From Hyphomicrobiales bacterium (GTDB lineage Bacteria > Pseudomonadota > Alphaproteobacteria > Rhizobiales > Rhizobiaceae), in the NCBI GenBank assembly GCA_900489925.1, contig UEHQ01000007.1, positions 1-64,000 of the forward strand: a DNA stretch of 64,000 nucleotides, read 5' to 3'. Position 1 is the stretch's first letter. Each line of letters opens with the position of its first letter. The notes beneath the pieces were generated by a model. The model worked only from the letters and a program-made list of their open reading frames with translations. It was not told the origin of the DNA and searched no databases. A program made the translations under genes and the position numbers. Of this stretch, positions 48,885 through 58,626 are shown piece after piece.

Positions 48885-51221
48885 TCAGAATTGGTTGTTT
48901 ATGCCAAACTTGAAGTGCTGAACCTTGTCGAAGTCTTCCTTGAGAACCGGAAGAGCGTAGTCGACGCGCAGGGCGCCGAAAGGCGAATTCCACACCAGAC
49001 CGACACCAACGGACGCGCGCAGCGACGCATCTTCGCCGTTGACGCTATCGCCGCGTGGGTCGACGTCGTTGCCGAACAACGTACCGGCGTCAGCGAATAC
49101 AGCACCACGTAGACCGAAGTCACGCGGAACAGCCGGAAGCGGGAACGTTGCTTCAGCAGAGACCGTGAAGTAGGTCGTGCCGCCGAGCGGGTCATCGTTG
49201 CTGCCAGCGATGCGCGGGCCGATACCCTTGTTCTCGAAGCCGCGAATATCACCGTTCGTCAGGGTGAACTGATCGAATACGTTCAGATTCTTGTTGAAGC
49301 CGATGACATAACCAGCGGATCCGGCAACGGAGCCGATGATATCGGCGTCGTCAGCCAGCAGATGGTAGTAACGAGCCTTGCCGTAGATCTTGTAGAACTG
49401 CGAGTCGCCACCGAGGCCGGCGATTTCATGCGTCGCGGAGGCGTAGATACCTTCGCGCGGCAGGATCATATCGTCGAGGGTGTTGTAGGTCAGCGTCTGC
49501 GAGACCGACGACTTCACCCACGGGCCATTTTCGACAAGGTTCTGATAAGGCGCCGACAGGTCGCTCAGATCATTAGAATTGTCGTACTTCATCTGCTTGT
49601 AGTTATAGCGGAACGTCGTCGCCAGATCTTCGGTGATCGGCGCCGTCGCACGCAGAACGACGTTGTTTTCTTCGTAGTCGTAGTTGTCGTTGCTCGACGT
49701 TTCGCTGTGGTTGAGATCGAAGCCGACAGCCAGACGATAGCCGAGGAAATAAGGCTCAGTGAAGTTCAGGCCGTAGGTCCGCGAACCTTCCTGACCGCCA
49801 CCTGCCGTAACCTTGATGTACTGGCCACGTCCGAGGAAGTTCTTTTCTTCGACCGAAGCTTCGAGCATCAGGCCGTCGCCGCCAGCAGCATAACCTGCAC
49901 CGATACCAAACGAACCCGTTGCCTGATCCTGCACATCAACGACAACCACGACGCGGTCCGGCGAGCTGCCAGGCTGGGTCGAAATATTGACGGACGAGAA
50001 GTAGCCGAGAGCCTCAAGACGACGCTTGGCCTTGGTGATCATCTGCTGATTGAAGGCATCGCCTTCGCTCATGTCGAATTCGCGGCGAATAACGTAGTCG
50101 CGCGTGCGGCTGTTGCCGCGGATTTCGATACGCTCGACGTAGGCCTTCTCACCCTGGTCGACCAGGTATTCGACACCAATCGTATTGTTGTTCAGGTCAC
50201 GATTGCCGCGCGGCGTAACGCGTGCAAACGGATAACCTGCAGACGCGACTTGGTCAGAAATCGCTTCCATCGACTTCTGAACTTCCTTGGCGCTGTAAAC
50301 TTCGCCTTCGCGGGTGCGGACCAGACCCTGAAGCTGCGTACCGTCCACGCCTTGGACGGTCGACTGAACGGAGACAGCACCGAAGTTATAGCGAGGACCT
50401 TCCTCGACATTGAACGTCAGCGTGTACTTGTTGGTCGCCTCATCAAAAGCTGCATCGGACGAAACGATACGGAAGTCGGCATAGCCGCGGTTGTAGTAGA
50501 ACTGACGCAGCGCTTCTTCGTCGGCGTGCAGCTTGTCTTCGCTGTAGACGTCCTTGCGGGTCAGGAAGGAAAGGAAGTTGGAACGCTTCGTGTTGATAAC
50601 CGAAGCCAGACGGCCGGAGCTGTAGGCGTTGTTGCCAACAAAGTTGATCGAGTCGATCTTGGTGCGATCGCCTTCGTTGACGACGAACGCGAGATTCACA
50701 CGACCTTCACCGAGCGGAACGACCTGCGTCGTGACTTCAACTTCGCTGCGGCCGGTCGCGGCGTAGGCGTCCTTGATGGATTGGATATCAGCCTGGATCT
50801 GCGCATCGTTGTACGGACCAGCAGCGTGCGTCTTGACGACCAAGGCGAGCTTGTCGTCCTTGATCTTGCGGTTACCGTTGAAGACGACCTGATTGACCAG
50901 CTTGGCTTCCTCAACCGTAACAACGAGAGTTCCGCCAGAAACAGAGATTTTGACGTCCGAGAAATAGCCGGTGTCATAGAGCTGCTTCACCGAGTCATCG
51001 ATATCGGTGTTCGAAAAGCTCTTGCCGGGCGCAATCGTCAGGTTGGAACGTACAGCTTCGGCGCCAACGCGGCTCGCACCACGGACATCGATACGCTGGA
51101 TTACCGCAGCCTCAGCCGTCGAAGCCGAGACGAATACCGTTGCACCTGCTCCCGAAGCAACAACACCAGCAGACAGCGCAACCGCCGATACTGCGTTCAA
51201 AAATCTTGAACCAGCCTTCAT
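48885..51221 (-). CDS. bamA: Outer membrane protein assembly factor BamA
   Basis: A 778-residue outer membrane protein that folds beta-barrels. A signal peptide (about 1-38, ending STAEA) is followed by five POTRA repeats (about 39-370; IQRIDVRGASRVGAEAVRSNL, VVFNGNRKIKDDKLA, INFVGNNAYSSGRLAS, VEEGPRYNFGAVSV, IRGNSRTRDYVIRREF). The C-terminal 16-strand barrel (about 420-778) ends in KFGINNQF with the terminal Phe. I chose ATG 51221 for the signal peptide; ATG 51230 is an alternative. No skp gene lies between bamA and lpxD. Confidence 0.96.
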   Translation of the reverse strand: MKAGSRFLNAVSAVALSAGVVASGAGATVFVSASTAEAAVIQRIDVRGASRVGAEAVRSNLTIAPGKSFSNTDIDDSVKQLYDTGYFSDVKISVSGGTLVVTVEEAKLVNQVVFNGNRKIKDDKLALVVKTHAAGPYNDAQIQADIQSIKDAYAATGRSEVEVTTQVVPLGEGRVNLAFVVNEGDRTKIDSINFVGNNAYSSGRLASVINTKRSNFLSFLTRKDVYSEDKLHADEEALRQFYYNRGYADFRIVSSDAAFDEATNKYTLTFNVEEGPRYNFGAVSVQSTVQGVDGTQLQGLVRTREGEVYSAKEVQKSMEAISDQVASAGYPFARVTPRGNRDLNNNTIGVEYLVDQGEKAYVERIEIRGNSRTRDYVIRREFDMSEGDAFNQQMITKAKRRLEALGYFSSVNISTQPGSSPDRVVVVVDVQDQATGSFGIGAGYAAGGDGLMLEASVEEKNFLGRGQYIKVTAGGGQEGSRTYGLNFTEPYFLGYRLAVGFDLNHSETSSNDNYDYEENNVVLRATAPITEDLATTFRYNYKQMKYDNSNDLSDLSAPYQNLVENGPWVKSSVSQTLTYNTLDDMILPREGIYASATHEIAGLGGDSQFYKIYGKARYYHLLADDADIIGSVAGSAGYVIGFNKNLNVFDQFTLTNGDIRGFENKGIGPRIAGSNDDPLGGTTYFTVSAEATFPLPAVPRDFGLRGAVFADAGTLFGNDVDPRGDSVNGEDASLRASVGVGLVWNSPFGALRVDYALPVLKEDFDKVQHFKFGINNQF

Positions 51222-51416
51222 TTCACCCATTACCTTTTTTCTCGTCCCCGGCTTCAGGCGTCCCCCGATTCCGGCCACGTGTGTCGTTTTACCCGCTTTT
51301 GATATACAAGCAAGGGAGCAAGTTAATTTCTGTTTACTTCATTTCAAACCGTGACGCATTCGCCACTACAGCTTTGAAACATCGTAAATAAACGGTAATT
51401 TTCCCTCGTCGTGCAA

Positions 51417-52550
51417 TCAGCCAATCAGCGCGCTAATATCGTTCCAGGTAGCAAAAACCATCAGGCCCAAGACCATGGCCAGACCAATGCGGAACGCAAT
51501 GTCCTGAGCCGCCGATCCCAACGGTTTTCCCCTCACCGCTTCAATCGCATAAAACATCAGGTGCCCGCCATCAAGTACCGGAACCGGCATTAGGTTCAGT
51601 AATCCGATGGAAACGGACAAAACGGCGGCGAGCTGAAGCACGGCTGCAACGCCCAGTGTCGCCATCTGGCCGGAAGCCTGCGCGACGCGGATCGGCCCGC
51701 CGAGCTGATCGGGCTTCATATAGCCGGAAACCAAATTGCCGATGTATTTGAAGGTCCCGGTGACGATATGCCAGGTCTGGACCGTCCCTTCCTTGAGAGC
51801 CTCCAGCGGCGAATAGGTCTGCACGCGGAAGTGACCGACCTGCTGGTTGGTCACGATACCGATCAATCCGATCTCGATCTTGTTGCCGAACTGATCCGTC
51901 ATGTCGGTACGCGTGGGCACCATCGGGACATCAAGCTTTTCGCCGTTGCGCTCGATCGTGACAGTGATCTTCTGTTGCGGACGAATACTGACATAGCGGC
52001 GCACGTCGTCGAAGGTTTCGACCTTGCTGCCATCGATGGCGATCAGGAGATCGCCGGGCACGATACCAGCCTCAGCGGCAGCGCTTCCCGCCTTGACCTC
52101 GGCAACGACGGGATCGGCGACCGAACGACCGTAGATCGAAAACAGCACGGTAAAGATGGCGATCGCGAGGATGAAGTTGGCGATCGGCCCGGCGGCAACG
52201 GTTGCGGCCCGTTTCCAGAGCTTGGCTCCGGCAAACGACCGGCTCCGCTCTTCGGCCGACATAGCGGCAAGCCTGTCCTCATCGGGTTTGCTGGAAGCGT
52301 CCTCGTCGCCAAAGAAGCGAACGTAACCTCCGAGCGGAATGAGAGAGATCTTCCAGCGCGTCCCGTGTCGGTCACTAAAGCCCAGAATTTCAGGCCCGAA
52401 GCCAACGGAAAAAGCGAGGACCCGAATACCGCTCCAGCGGCCGACGAGATAGTGGCCCATCTCGTGAACGAAGACGAGCAGCGACAACACGAGAACGAAC
52501 GGGACGATATATCCCGTCAGGAACGCAAATATTTCGGTCAAGCCTGCCAT
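51417..52550 (-). CDS. rseP: Site-2 protease RseP
   Basis: A 377-residue inner-membrane zinc metalloprotease for regulated intramembrane proteolysis. The active-site HEMGH is at residues 29-33, with the third ligand in NLMPVPVLDGGHLMFY near residue 325. A PDZ domain (about 125-215; VVAEVKAGSAAAEAGIVPGDLL) lies between. A single PDZ is common in alphaproteobacteria. Expected substrates are anti-sigma factors and signal peptide remnants. It sits between cdsA and bamA, as in most proteobacteria. Confidence 0.95.
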   Translation of the reverse strand: MAGLTEIFAFLTGYIVPFVLVLSLLVFVHEMGHYLVGRWSGIRVLAFSVGFGPEILGFSDRHGTRWKISLIPLGGYVRFFGDEDASSKPDEDRLAAMSAEERSRSFAGAKLWKRAATVAAGPIANFILAIAIFTVLFSIYGRSVADPVVAEVKAGSAAAEAGIVPGDLLIAIDGSKVETFDDVRRYVSIRPQQKITVTIERNGEKLDVPMVPTRTDMTDQFGNKIEIGLIGIVTNQQVGHFRVQTYSPLEALKEGTVQTWHIVTGTFKYIGNLVSGYMKPDQLGGPIRVAQASGQMATLGVAAVLQLAAVLSVSIGLLNLMPVPVLDGGHLMFYAIEAVRGKPLGSAAQDIAFRIGLAMVLGLMVFATWNDISALIG

Positions 52551-52578
52551 CAGTTTTTTCCGCCAGCCTTTGCAGACA

Positions 52579-53412
52579 TTATACGCCGAACAGGGCCGAG
52601 CCGAGCGACGTTACTTCTCCGCCCCTTATCAGCGAAAAAAGTCCCCCAAGCAAGAACGCGGCAAAGCAGGCGAAAATGAGCCCATCGACACGGTCCATGA
52701 CGCCGCCATGGCCAGGAATGAGACGGCTGGAATCCTTGACGCCAAACCGACGCTTGATGAAAGACTCGAACAGATCGCCTGCCTGGCTGCAGACCGACAG
52801 GATAAATGCAATCGGCGCAGCGATAAAAACACTGTCGGGGACGAAGTAGTAGGCAACCAGACTGCCTACGACGATTGCGGACACCGCCCCACCGACCGCC
52901 CCGGACCATGTTTTGCCTGGCGATATTTTCGGCGCGAGTTTTGGGCCACCAAGGGCGCGACCGACGAAATAGGCGAGAATATCGGTCGCCCAGACCACCG
53001 CAAACACGAACAGCATCGCATAGAGGCCCATGCTGTCGGCCCCGCGAATTGCTGCAAGCGAGATACCGATCAAGCCGGCATAGACCATTCCTGCCGGAAA
53101 CCAGCGCGATGCGCCTTGCATCACGACCAGGCCGATCGCAATCAGGAAGAAAAGCCCGAGAAGCACCAGCGCGTAAGCCGAGGTTCCGGCAACCACGGCA
53201 ACGGCAATCGCCGCCTGACCGATCCAGCCAACCGTGTTGGCAACTGGATGCTCAGATTGCAGCTTCGTGATGGTTGACCACTCGTAGTAGACCAGCAGAG
53301 CGATCAGAGCCGACAGGATGCTGAAGGCGAGCCCGCCATACCATGTGGCGCAGAGAACGATGATGGCGAGAATCAATCCCGAGACGATTCGAAGCTTCAA
53401 TTCCTGCTGCAT
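52579..53412 (-). CDS. cdsA: Phosphatidate cytidylyltransferase CdsA
   Basis: A 277-residue polytopic membrane enzyme that makes CDP-diacylglycerol from phosphatidate and CTP. The C-terminal signature is seen as KRRFGVKDSSRLIPGHGGVMDRVDGLIF, and about seven hydrophobic helices precede it. The start overlaps the uppS stop by one base (TGATG). Confidence 0.95.
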   Translation of the reverse strand: MQQELKLRIVSGLILAIIVLCATWYGGLAFSILSALIALLVYYEWSTITKLQSEHPVANTVGWIGQAAIAVAVVAGTSAYALVLLGLFFLIAIGLVVMQGASRWFPAGMVYAGLIGISLAAIRGADSMGLYAMLFVFAVVWATDILAYFVGRALGGPKLAPKISPGKTWSGAVGGAVSAIVVGSLVAYYFVPDSVFIAAPIAFILSVCSQAGDLFESFIKRRFGVKDSSRLIPGHGGVMDRVDGLIFACFAAFLLGGLFSLIRGGEVTSLGSALFGV

Positions 53413-54152
53413 CAGGTCCCTACTGCCGCCTGGGCGACCAGTCCGCCAAAGCGGCGATCGCGTGACGCGAAGGTCTCCAGCGCTGAATAAAATAATTCAC
53501 GACTAAAATCCGGCCAATATTCCGGAACGAAAATGAATTCTGAATAAGCGGCCTGCCACAAGAGGAAATTGGACAGGCGTTCCTCTCCGCTCGTGCGGAT
53601 GATCAAGTCGGGATCTGGGATGCCGGCCGTATCCAACCGGGCGCTGATCAACGCCGGCGTGATGTCCTGGGCGCGCAGGCGCCCCGCCTCGACATCTCTC
53701 GCAAGACCCGTAACAGCCCGCGCAATCTCGTCGCGCGAGCCGTAGTTGAACGCGATCACGAGCGTCAGCGCGGTGTTGTTGCGCGTTGTCTCTTCAGCAT
53801 CAACCAGCAGGTCAAGAATGTCGTTCTGCAGGCTGTAGCGATCACCGATCACCTTCACCCGAACGTTCTGGCGATGCAATTCCGCCAGATCGCGCCGGAT
53901 GAAAGCCTTCAGCAGACCAAGGAGATCGGAGACTTCGGTTTCCGGGCGGCGCCAGTTTTCCGAAGAGAAGGCAAACAGCGTAAGATACCGGATGCCAACG
54001 TCACCCGCCGCGCGGACGACTTCCCGCACTGCGTCAACGCCTTTGCGATGTCCCATGGTACGTGGCAATCCACGCTGTTTGGCCCATCGGCCGTTGCCAT
54101 CCATGATGATGGCAACATGTTCTGGCACAGTCAAAAACGTTCGTTCCGACAT
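53412..54152 (-). CDS. uppS: Undecaprenyl diphosphate synthase (isoprenyl transferase)
   Basis: A 246-residue cis-prenyltransferase that makes the lipid carrier for peptidoglycan and O-antigen. The first motif is [24 protein letters not shown] in outline with the catalytic Asp, and the last motifs are [24 protein letters not shown] in outline. It overlaps cdsA by one base and lies 42 bases after frr. Confidence 0.96.
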   Translation of the reverse strand: MSERTFLTVPEHVAIIMDGNGRWAKQRGLPRTMGHRKGVDAVREVVRAAGDVGIRYLTLFAFSSENWRRPETEVSDLLGLLKAFIRRDLAELHRQNVRVKVIGDRYSLQNDILDLLVDAEETTRNNTALTLVIAFNYGSRDEIARAVTGLARDVEAGRLRAQDITPALISARLDTAGIPDPDLIIRTSGEERLSNFLLWQAAYSEFIFVPEYWPDFSRELFYSALETFASRDRRFGGLVAQAAVGT

Positions 54153-54194
54153 TTTCCGTCCGGTTCTTCTCGGCCAAGGCTAAGGCGCAAAGCC

Positions 54195-54755
54195 CTAAAC
54201 CTGCATGATTTCCTTTTCCTTCTCGCCAAGCAAGCGATCGATCTCAGAAATCGTCTCGTCCGTCATCTTCTGCACACGATCTGACTGCGCCCGGCTTTCG
54301 TCTTGGCCAATCACACCGTCTTTTTCGGCTTTCTTAAGGCCATCCATGCCGTCGCGGCGCACATGGCGAATCGCAACCTTGCTCTTTTCGGCGTAGTCGT
54401 GGGCAACCTTGACCAGCGACTTGCGGCGCTCTTCGTTGAGTTCAGGCAGCGGAATGCGAAGATTCTGGCCGTCAACGATCGGGTTCAGGCCGAGGTTGGC
54501 TTCGCGGATCGCGCGATCCACTGCGTTGACCATCGACTTGTCCCAGACGGAAATGCCGAGCATGCGAGGCTCCGGAACCGTCACGTTTGCCACCTGGTTC
54601 AGCGGCACGCGCGAACCATAGGCATCGACTGTGACTGGATCGAGAATGTTGGCCGATGCCCGGCCGGTGCGTAGCGATGCGATATCGCTCTTGAACGCAT
54701 TGATCGCGCCATCCATGCGACGCTTGATGTCGTTGATGTCTATGCCTTGGCTCAT
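54195..54755 (-). CDS. frr: Ribosome recycling factor
   Basis: A 186-residue factor that, with EF-G, splits ribosomes after termination. The three-helix bundle starts [26 protein letters not shown] in outline and the C-terminal helix has [23 protein letters not shown] in outline. Length is standard. It lies between pyrH and uppS in the conserved rpsB-tsf-pyrH-frr order. Confidence 0.97.
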   Translation of the reverse strand: MSQGIDINDIKRRMDGAINAFKSDIASLRTGRASANILDPVTVDAYGSRVPLNQVANVTVPEPRMLGISVWDKSMVNAVDRAIREANLGLNPIVDGQNLRIPLPELNEERRKSLVKVAHDYAEKSKVAIRHVRRDGMDGLKKAEKDGVIGQDESRAQSDRVQKMTDETISEIDRLLGEKEKEIMQV

Positions 54756-54782
54756 TTCAGTGCTCCCGTCTTGGTAGAAGCC

Positions 54783-54800
54783 GCGGCAAATGAATGCCGC
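54783..54800. other. Small hairpin between pyrH and frr
   Basis: GCGGCA (54783-54788) pairs exactly with TGCCGC (54795-54800) around a 6-base loop, in the 52-base gap between pyrH and frr. It resembles the short stem before ntrY (both have the core GCGGCA/TGCCGC). Confidence 0.4.
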
Positions 54801-54807
54801 TACTCTG

Positions 54808-55530
54808 TCAGTTGTCGGTAACGACGGTCTTCAAACCACCGCCCCGGAGAATTTCAGCAAAACCACCCTTCTCGTGGATCGAGAAGACGATGATCGGAAT
54901 GGCATTTTCGCGTGCCAGGGCAACCGCTGCAACGTCCATGACGGCAAGTCCCTTGTCGAGGACTTCCTTATGGGTCAGTTGGTCGAAGCGCGTCGCGTCA
55001 GGTACCTTCTTCGGATCAGCCGAATAGATACCATCGACCTGGGTTCCCTTGAAGATGGCTTCGGCACCCATTTCGGCGGCGCGGAGTGCCGCGGCCGAGT
55101 CGGTGGTGAAGAACGGATTGCCGGTGCCGCCGGCGAAGATCACGACGCGGCCCAGCGACAGGTGATAGAGCGTCGCGCGCTGCGAGAAGCTCTCACAGAT
55201 CTCCGGCATGGCGATGGCCGACAGAACAACCGTATCAACGTTGAGCTTGCGCAGCGAGGTCGCCAGCGCCAGCGCATTGATGACGGTGGCCAGCATGCCC
55301 ATGTGGTCGCCGGTGACGCGATCGCCGCCCTTTGAGGCAACGGCCACGCCGCGGAAGATGTTGCCGCCGCCGACAACGACGCCGACTTCCACACCCATCT
55401 GCCGTGCTTCGGCGATATCAGCCGCGATGCGATCGGCAACTGCTACATCGATACCAAATCCCTGGCTGCCCATAAGGGCCTCGCCGGAAGCCTTGAGTAG
55501 AACGCGTTTGTAGACAGGCTCTAATGACAT
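54808..55530 (-). CDS. pyrH: UMP kinase
   Basis: A 240-residue hexameric kinase that makes UDP from [24 protein letters not shown] opens the fold, [11 protein letters not shown] and [20 protein letters not shown] carry the nucleotide sites, and [19 protein letters not shown]-like [17 protein letters not shown] ends it. I used ATG 55530 for the standard N-terminus [17 protein letters not shown]. Confidence 0.97.
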   Translation of the reverse strand: MSLEPVYKRVLLKASGEALMGSQGFGIDVAVADRIAADIAEARQMGVEVGVVVGGGNIFRGVAVASKGGDRVTGDHMGMLATVINALALATSLRKLNVDTVVLSAIAMPEICESFSQRATLYHLSLGRVVIFAGGTGNPFFTTDSAAALRAAEMGAEAIFKGTQVDGIYSADPKKVPDATRFDQLTHKEVLDKGLAVMDVAAVALARENAIPIIVFSIHEKGGFAEILRGGGLKTVVTDN

Positions 55531-55569
55531 CTTGGCTCCTCGTTTATGACCGCTGAGTGCCGGATACAC

Positions 55570-55601
55570 GAAGGGCACCGCGTTGTCACGCGATGCCCTT
55601 C
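55570..55601. other. Long hairpin between tsf and pyrH
   Basis: GAAGGGCACCGCG (55570-55582) pairs with CGCGATGCCCTTC (55589-55601) over 13 positions with one G-T wobble and a 6-base loop. No T run follows on the minus strand, so it may be a partial terminator or a processing site after tsf. Confidence 0.6.
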
Positions 55602-55623
55602 TGTTTTCACATATATAGGCGGA

Positions 55624-56550
55624 TCAGCCCTTGGCGACCGCAGCAACTTCAGCAGCGAAGTCGCTCTCTTCCTTTTCGACGCCTTCGCCGAGGAGAAGAC
55701 GGGCCATGCCGACGACTTCGATCTTGGCGCCAGCTTCCTTTGCAGCGGCTTCAACAGCAGCACCGACGGTCAGGTCGGGGTTGATGACGAAAGCCTGCGA
55801 CAGCAGAGCAACTTCTTCGAAGAACTTGCGCATGCGGCCGTCGACCATCTTTTCGATGATGGCTTCCGGCTTGCCGGATTCACGAGCCTGCTCGATGAAG
55901 ACGTTGCGTTCGCGTTCTGCAACAGCAGCGTCGACTTCTTCAGCGCGGATCGCGAGCGGGTTGGTCGCAGCGATGTGCATGGCAACCTGACGACCGATCG
56001 AGGTCAGGACAGCCTTGTCGCCTTCCGACTTCAGGGCAACCAGAACGCCGAGCTTGCCGATGCCGTCGCCGGCAGCGTTGTGGATGTAGGTCGCAACAAC
56101 GCCGTGCTCGACTTCGAGCTTGGCAGCGCGACGGAGCGTCATGTTTTCGCCGATGGTGGCGATCGCGTCCTTGATGGTGTCGGCAACCGGCTTGCCGGAT
56201 GCCGGGTAGGTCGCAGCCGAGATGGCTTCAACCGAACCGTCGGTCGTCAGGGCAACGTTGGCGATGCCGCGAACCAGATCCTGGAAGGCGTCGTTACGGG
56301 CAACGAAATCGGTTTCCGAGTTGAGCTCGACGACAACAGCCTTGTGGCCGGCGCCAGCGATGGCAACCAGGCCTTCAGCAGCAGCGCGACCAGCCTTCTT
56401 GTCGGCCTTGGAGATACCCTTGGCGCGGAGCCAGTCGATCGATGCTTCGATGTCGCCGTTGTTTTCCAGCAGCGCCTTTTTGCAGTCCATCATGCCTGCG
56501 CCAGACTTTTCGCGCAGTTCCTTCACCAGTGCAGCCGTAATCTCGGTCAT
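55624..56550 (-). CDS. tsf: Elongation factor Ts
   Basis: A 308-residue nucleotide exchange factor for EF-Tu. The N-terminal UBA-like domain (1-55; [34 protein letters not shown] in outline) and the core motif [15 protein letters not shown] with TDF are intact. It lies 245 bases after rpsB, a longer gap than usual, and this gap holds two perfect inverted repeats. Confidence 0.97.
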   Translation of the reverse strand: MTEITAALVKELREKSGAGMMDCKKALLENNGDIEASIDWLRAKGISKADKKAGRAAAEGLVAIAGAGHKAVVVELNSETDFVARNDAFQDLVRGIANVALTTDGSVEAISAATYPASGKPVADTIKDAIATIGENMTLRRAAKLEVEHGVVATYIHNAAGDGIGKLGVLVALKSEGDKAVLTSIGRQVAMHIAATNPLAIRAEEVDAAVAERERNVFIEQARESGKPEAIIEKMVDGRMRKFFEEVALLSQAFVINPDLTVGAAVEAAAKEAGAKIEVVGMARLLLGEGVEKEESDFAAEVAAVAKG

Positions 56551-56637
56551 AAGCTTCCTCTTGTCGGTTCAAACGGTGGGCCGCAAGGGCGGCGCGGCAC
56601 CGGATTGAGGCACGAAATGTACCTGTATGTGTGACAG

Positions 56638-56661
56638 CGTGATGAAAGACGCGTCATCACG
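56638..56661. repeat. Perfect 8-bp inverted repeat in the rpsB-tsf gap
   Basis: CGTGATGA (56638-56645) mirrors TCATCACG (56654-56661) around an 8-base loop. It lies about 90 bases upstream of the tsf start on the transcribed strand. Confidence 0.55.
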
Positions 56662-56709
56662 AAACTCATAGGGCGATGGGCAGGCAAACCGCCCTCGCCT
56701 GAAACGGTC

Positions 56710-56745
56710 AAGGCCGCCGAACTTCTGAGAGTCGCGAGCGGCCTT
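56710..56745. repeat. Second perfect 8-bp inverted repeat in the rpsB-tsf gap
   Basis: AAGGCCGC (56710-56717) mirrors GCGGCCTT (56738-56745) around a 20-base loop, 51 bases after the rpsB stop. It may act as an attenuator between rpsB and tsf. Confidence 0.5.
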
Positions 56746-56795
56746 TCCCAATCTCTGGAAAGCATGGCAGGCTTTCGGCACACCTGCTTCTTTTA

Positions 56796-57560
56796 TCAGG
56801 CGCCGGTTTCGTCGAGCGCCGGCTCAACCGGAGCTTCGATCGATGCACCGAGGTCACGGCCCGACGAGCTCTGCTGACGAGCGATACCGTCGATAGCTGC
56901 ACGAGCGATCAGGTCGCAGTACAGAGCGATGGCGCGCGAAGCGTCGTCGTTGCCCGGGATCGGATAGTCGATCAGGTCCGGGTCGCAGTTCGAGTCGATG
57001 ATTGCGACAACCGGGATGCCGAGGCGCTTGGCTTCGTCGATCGCGATCTTTTCCTTGTTGGTGTCGATGATGAACATCAGGTCCGGCGTGCCGCCCATGT
57101 CCTTGATACCACCGAGAGCCTTGTCGAGCTTTTCGCGCTCGCGCTCGAGGTTCAGGCGTTCCTTCTTGGAGTAGCCGGACTGTTCCGAAGACAGGATCTC
57201 GTCGAGCTTGCGCAGGCGCTGGATCGAGTTGGAGATCGTCTTCCAGTTGGTCATCATGCCGCCGAGCCAACGCGAGTTGACGTAGTACTGAGCGGAACGC
57301 TTGGCCGAGTCAGCGATGAGCTCGGAAGCCTGGCGCTTGGTGCCAACGAACAGAACGCGGCCGCCACGGGCTACGGTGTCGGAGACAACCTGCAGAGCGC
57401 GCGACAGAAGCGGAACCGTCTGTGCGAGGTCGATGATGTGGATGTTGTTACGATCGCCGAAAATGTACGGCTTCATCTTCGGGTTCCAGCGGTGTGTCTG
57501 GTGGCCGAAGTGGACGCCTGCTTCGAGGAGCTGGCGCATAGAGAAATCGGGCAATGCCAT
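56796..57560 (-). CDS. rpsB: 30S ribosomal protein S2
   Basis: A 254-residue ribosomal protein. [29 protein letters not shown] in outline is the standard start, with [25 protein letters not shown], and [25 protein letters not shown] in outline. It begins the rpsB-tsf-pyrH-frr-uppS-cdsA-rseP-bamA-lpx run. The 237 bases upstream have no gene and include a leader hairpin near 57603-57621. Confidence 0.97.
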   Translation of the reverse strand: MALPDFSMRQLLEAGVHFGHQTHRWNPKMKPYIFGDRNNIHIIDLAQTVPLLSRALQVVSDTVARGGRVLFVGTKRQASELIADSAKRSAQYYVNSRWLGGMMTNWKTISNSIQRLRKLDEILSSEQSGYSKKERLNLEREREKLDKALGGIKDMGGTPDLMFIIDTNKEKIAIDEAKRLGIPVVAIIDSNCDPDLIDYPIPGNDDASRAIALYCDLIARAAIDGIARQQSSSGRDLGASIEAPVEPALDETGA

Positions 57561-57602
57561 GCCTTGTTATCCTTTTCCGGTTGAACCTCCGCAAGGCTAA
57601 CA

Positions 57603-57621
57603 GCACCCTCTTCGAGGATGC
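57603..57621 (-). promoter_or_regulatory. Possible rpsB leader hairpin
   Basis: On the minus strand GCATCCTC pairs with GAGGGTGC (one G-T wobble) with a GAA loop, about 43 bases upstream of the rpsB start. In other bacteria S2 represses its own mRNA through a leader structure; whether this stem has that role is inference. Confidence 0.4.
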
Positions 57622-57797
57622 CACCGGGCGGAACCATCCGGATTTCTCCCGGACAATCCCATGCCTTACGTGTGGAATGCGGGTGGCCTTACCCTCCCTT
57701 CGACCGAAATGCAAGACTTTGAGTCAAAAATCTGCGCCAGGTCGAGCGTCGCGGCTGCAATCTCGGGAGATCGGCTAGCCGGTGAAGCAGTTCCGTT

Positions 57798-58535
57798 TCA
57801 ATCGGACGCACAGGGCCAACTGTCGGGCGCCGTCATGCCCGCGGGCAGCTTCGTTTTCGCGTCTCCGCAGGCCAGGTCAATCTGCGCTTGTTCCAGACCG
57901 GTTGCGGCAGACAGATCCAGTCCTTCGATTCGCGTCAGGAACATGAAGGCGCGGTCGAACGAAACCGGCCCCTCGATCGTCGCTCCACCAAGGTCGGCGC
58001 GCGAGAGGTTGGCAAGCCCAAACTTCGCGCCTGTCAATGTCGCGTTCCTGAAGCTGGCACGTCCGAGCTCAGCCTTTTCGAAATTCACGTCGGTCAATTT
58101 CGCGCCATTGAAATTGGCACGCTGCAACTCAGCGCCGGCGAAGGATGCTCCCTCGGCTGCAACGTTCTCGAAGCCGGAACGATAGGCCTCGATCTTCGAG
58201 AAGTTGGCCTTGCCTGCCTGCGCATTGGTAAACCAAGCGCGGACCAGAGTCGCCTTCTCCAGATTCGCGGAAACGAGATTTGTCCTGCTGAGATTGGTCA
58301 GACTAAGATCCGCATCAGCAAGGTTGGCGCCCTGGAAATCACTGCCTTCCAGCATCAGGTTCTTCTTGTTGCAGTCACCCCAGTCGATGCCCGCCGACGG
58401 CGTGCTGCCGCAATCAGCGGCGAGGACCGGACTGGCGAAGCCAGCCGCCATCATTCCAGCTGCCAGCCGCAACAAGACACTCGTCGAAACCCTGAAACCT
58501 GCCGCCAAGATCCTCACTCCACCCGCCGTCGACAC
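57798..58535 (-). CDS. Pentapeptide-repeat exported protein
   Basis: A 245-residue protein. The N-terminus has a signal peptide (about 14-40; VLLRLAAGMMAAGFASPVLAADC). From about residue 55 to 205 it has successive A(D/N)LxX repeats, for example LEGSDFQGANLADADLSLTNL in outline, ANFNGAKLTDVNFEKAELG and ADLGGATI, forming a right-handed quadrilateral helix. Cysteines at both ends (DCGSTP..DCNKKN; DLACGD..WPCASD) suggest disulfides in the periplasm. The function is unknown. Confidence 0.85.
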   Translation of the reverse strand: MSTAGGVRILAAGFRVSTSVLLRLAAGMMAAGFASPVLAADCGSTPSAGIDWGDCNKKNLMLEGSDFQGANLADADLSLTNLSRTNLVSANLEKATLVRAWFTNAQAGKANFSKIEAYRSGFENVAAEGASFAGAELQRANFNGAKLTDVNFEKAELGRASFRNATLTGAKFGLANLSRADLGGATIEGPVSFDRAFMFLTRIEGLDLSAATGLEQAQIDLACGDAKTKLPAGMTAPDSWPCASD

Positions 58536-58626
58536 TGAATCGTAAGCTGCTTTCTAGCACACGGAGAGTCGCTTTGGATATATCGGGCGATCCTACCAAT
58601 ATCGCCCGATCAGCCAATATCCGTAA

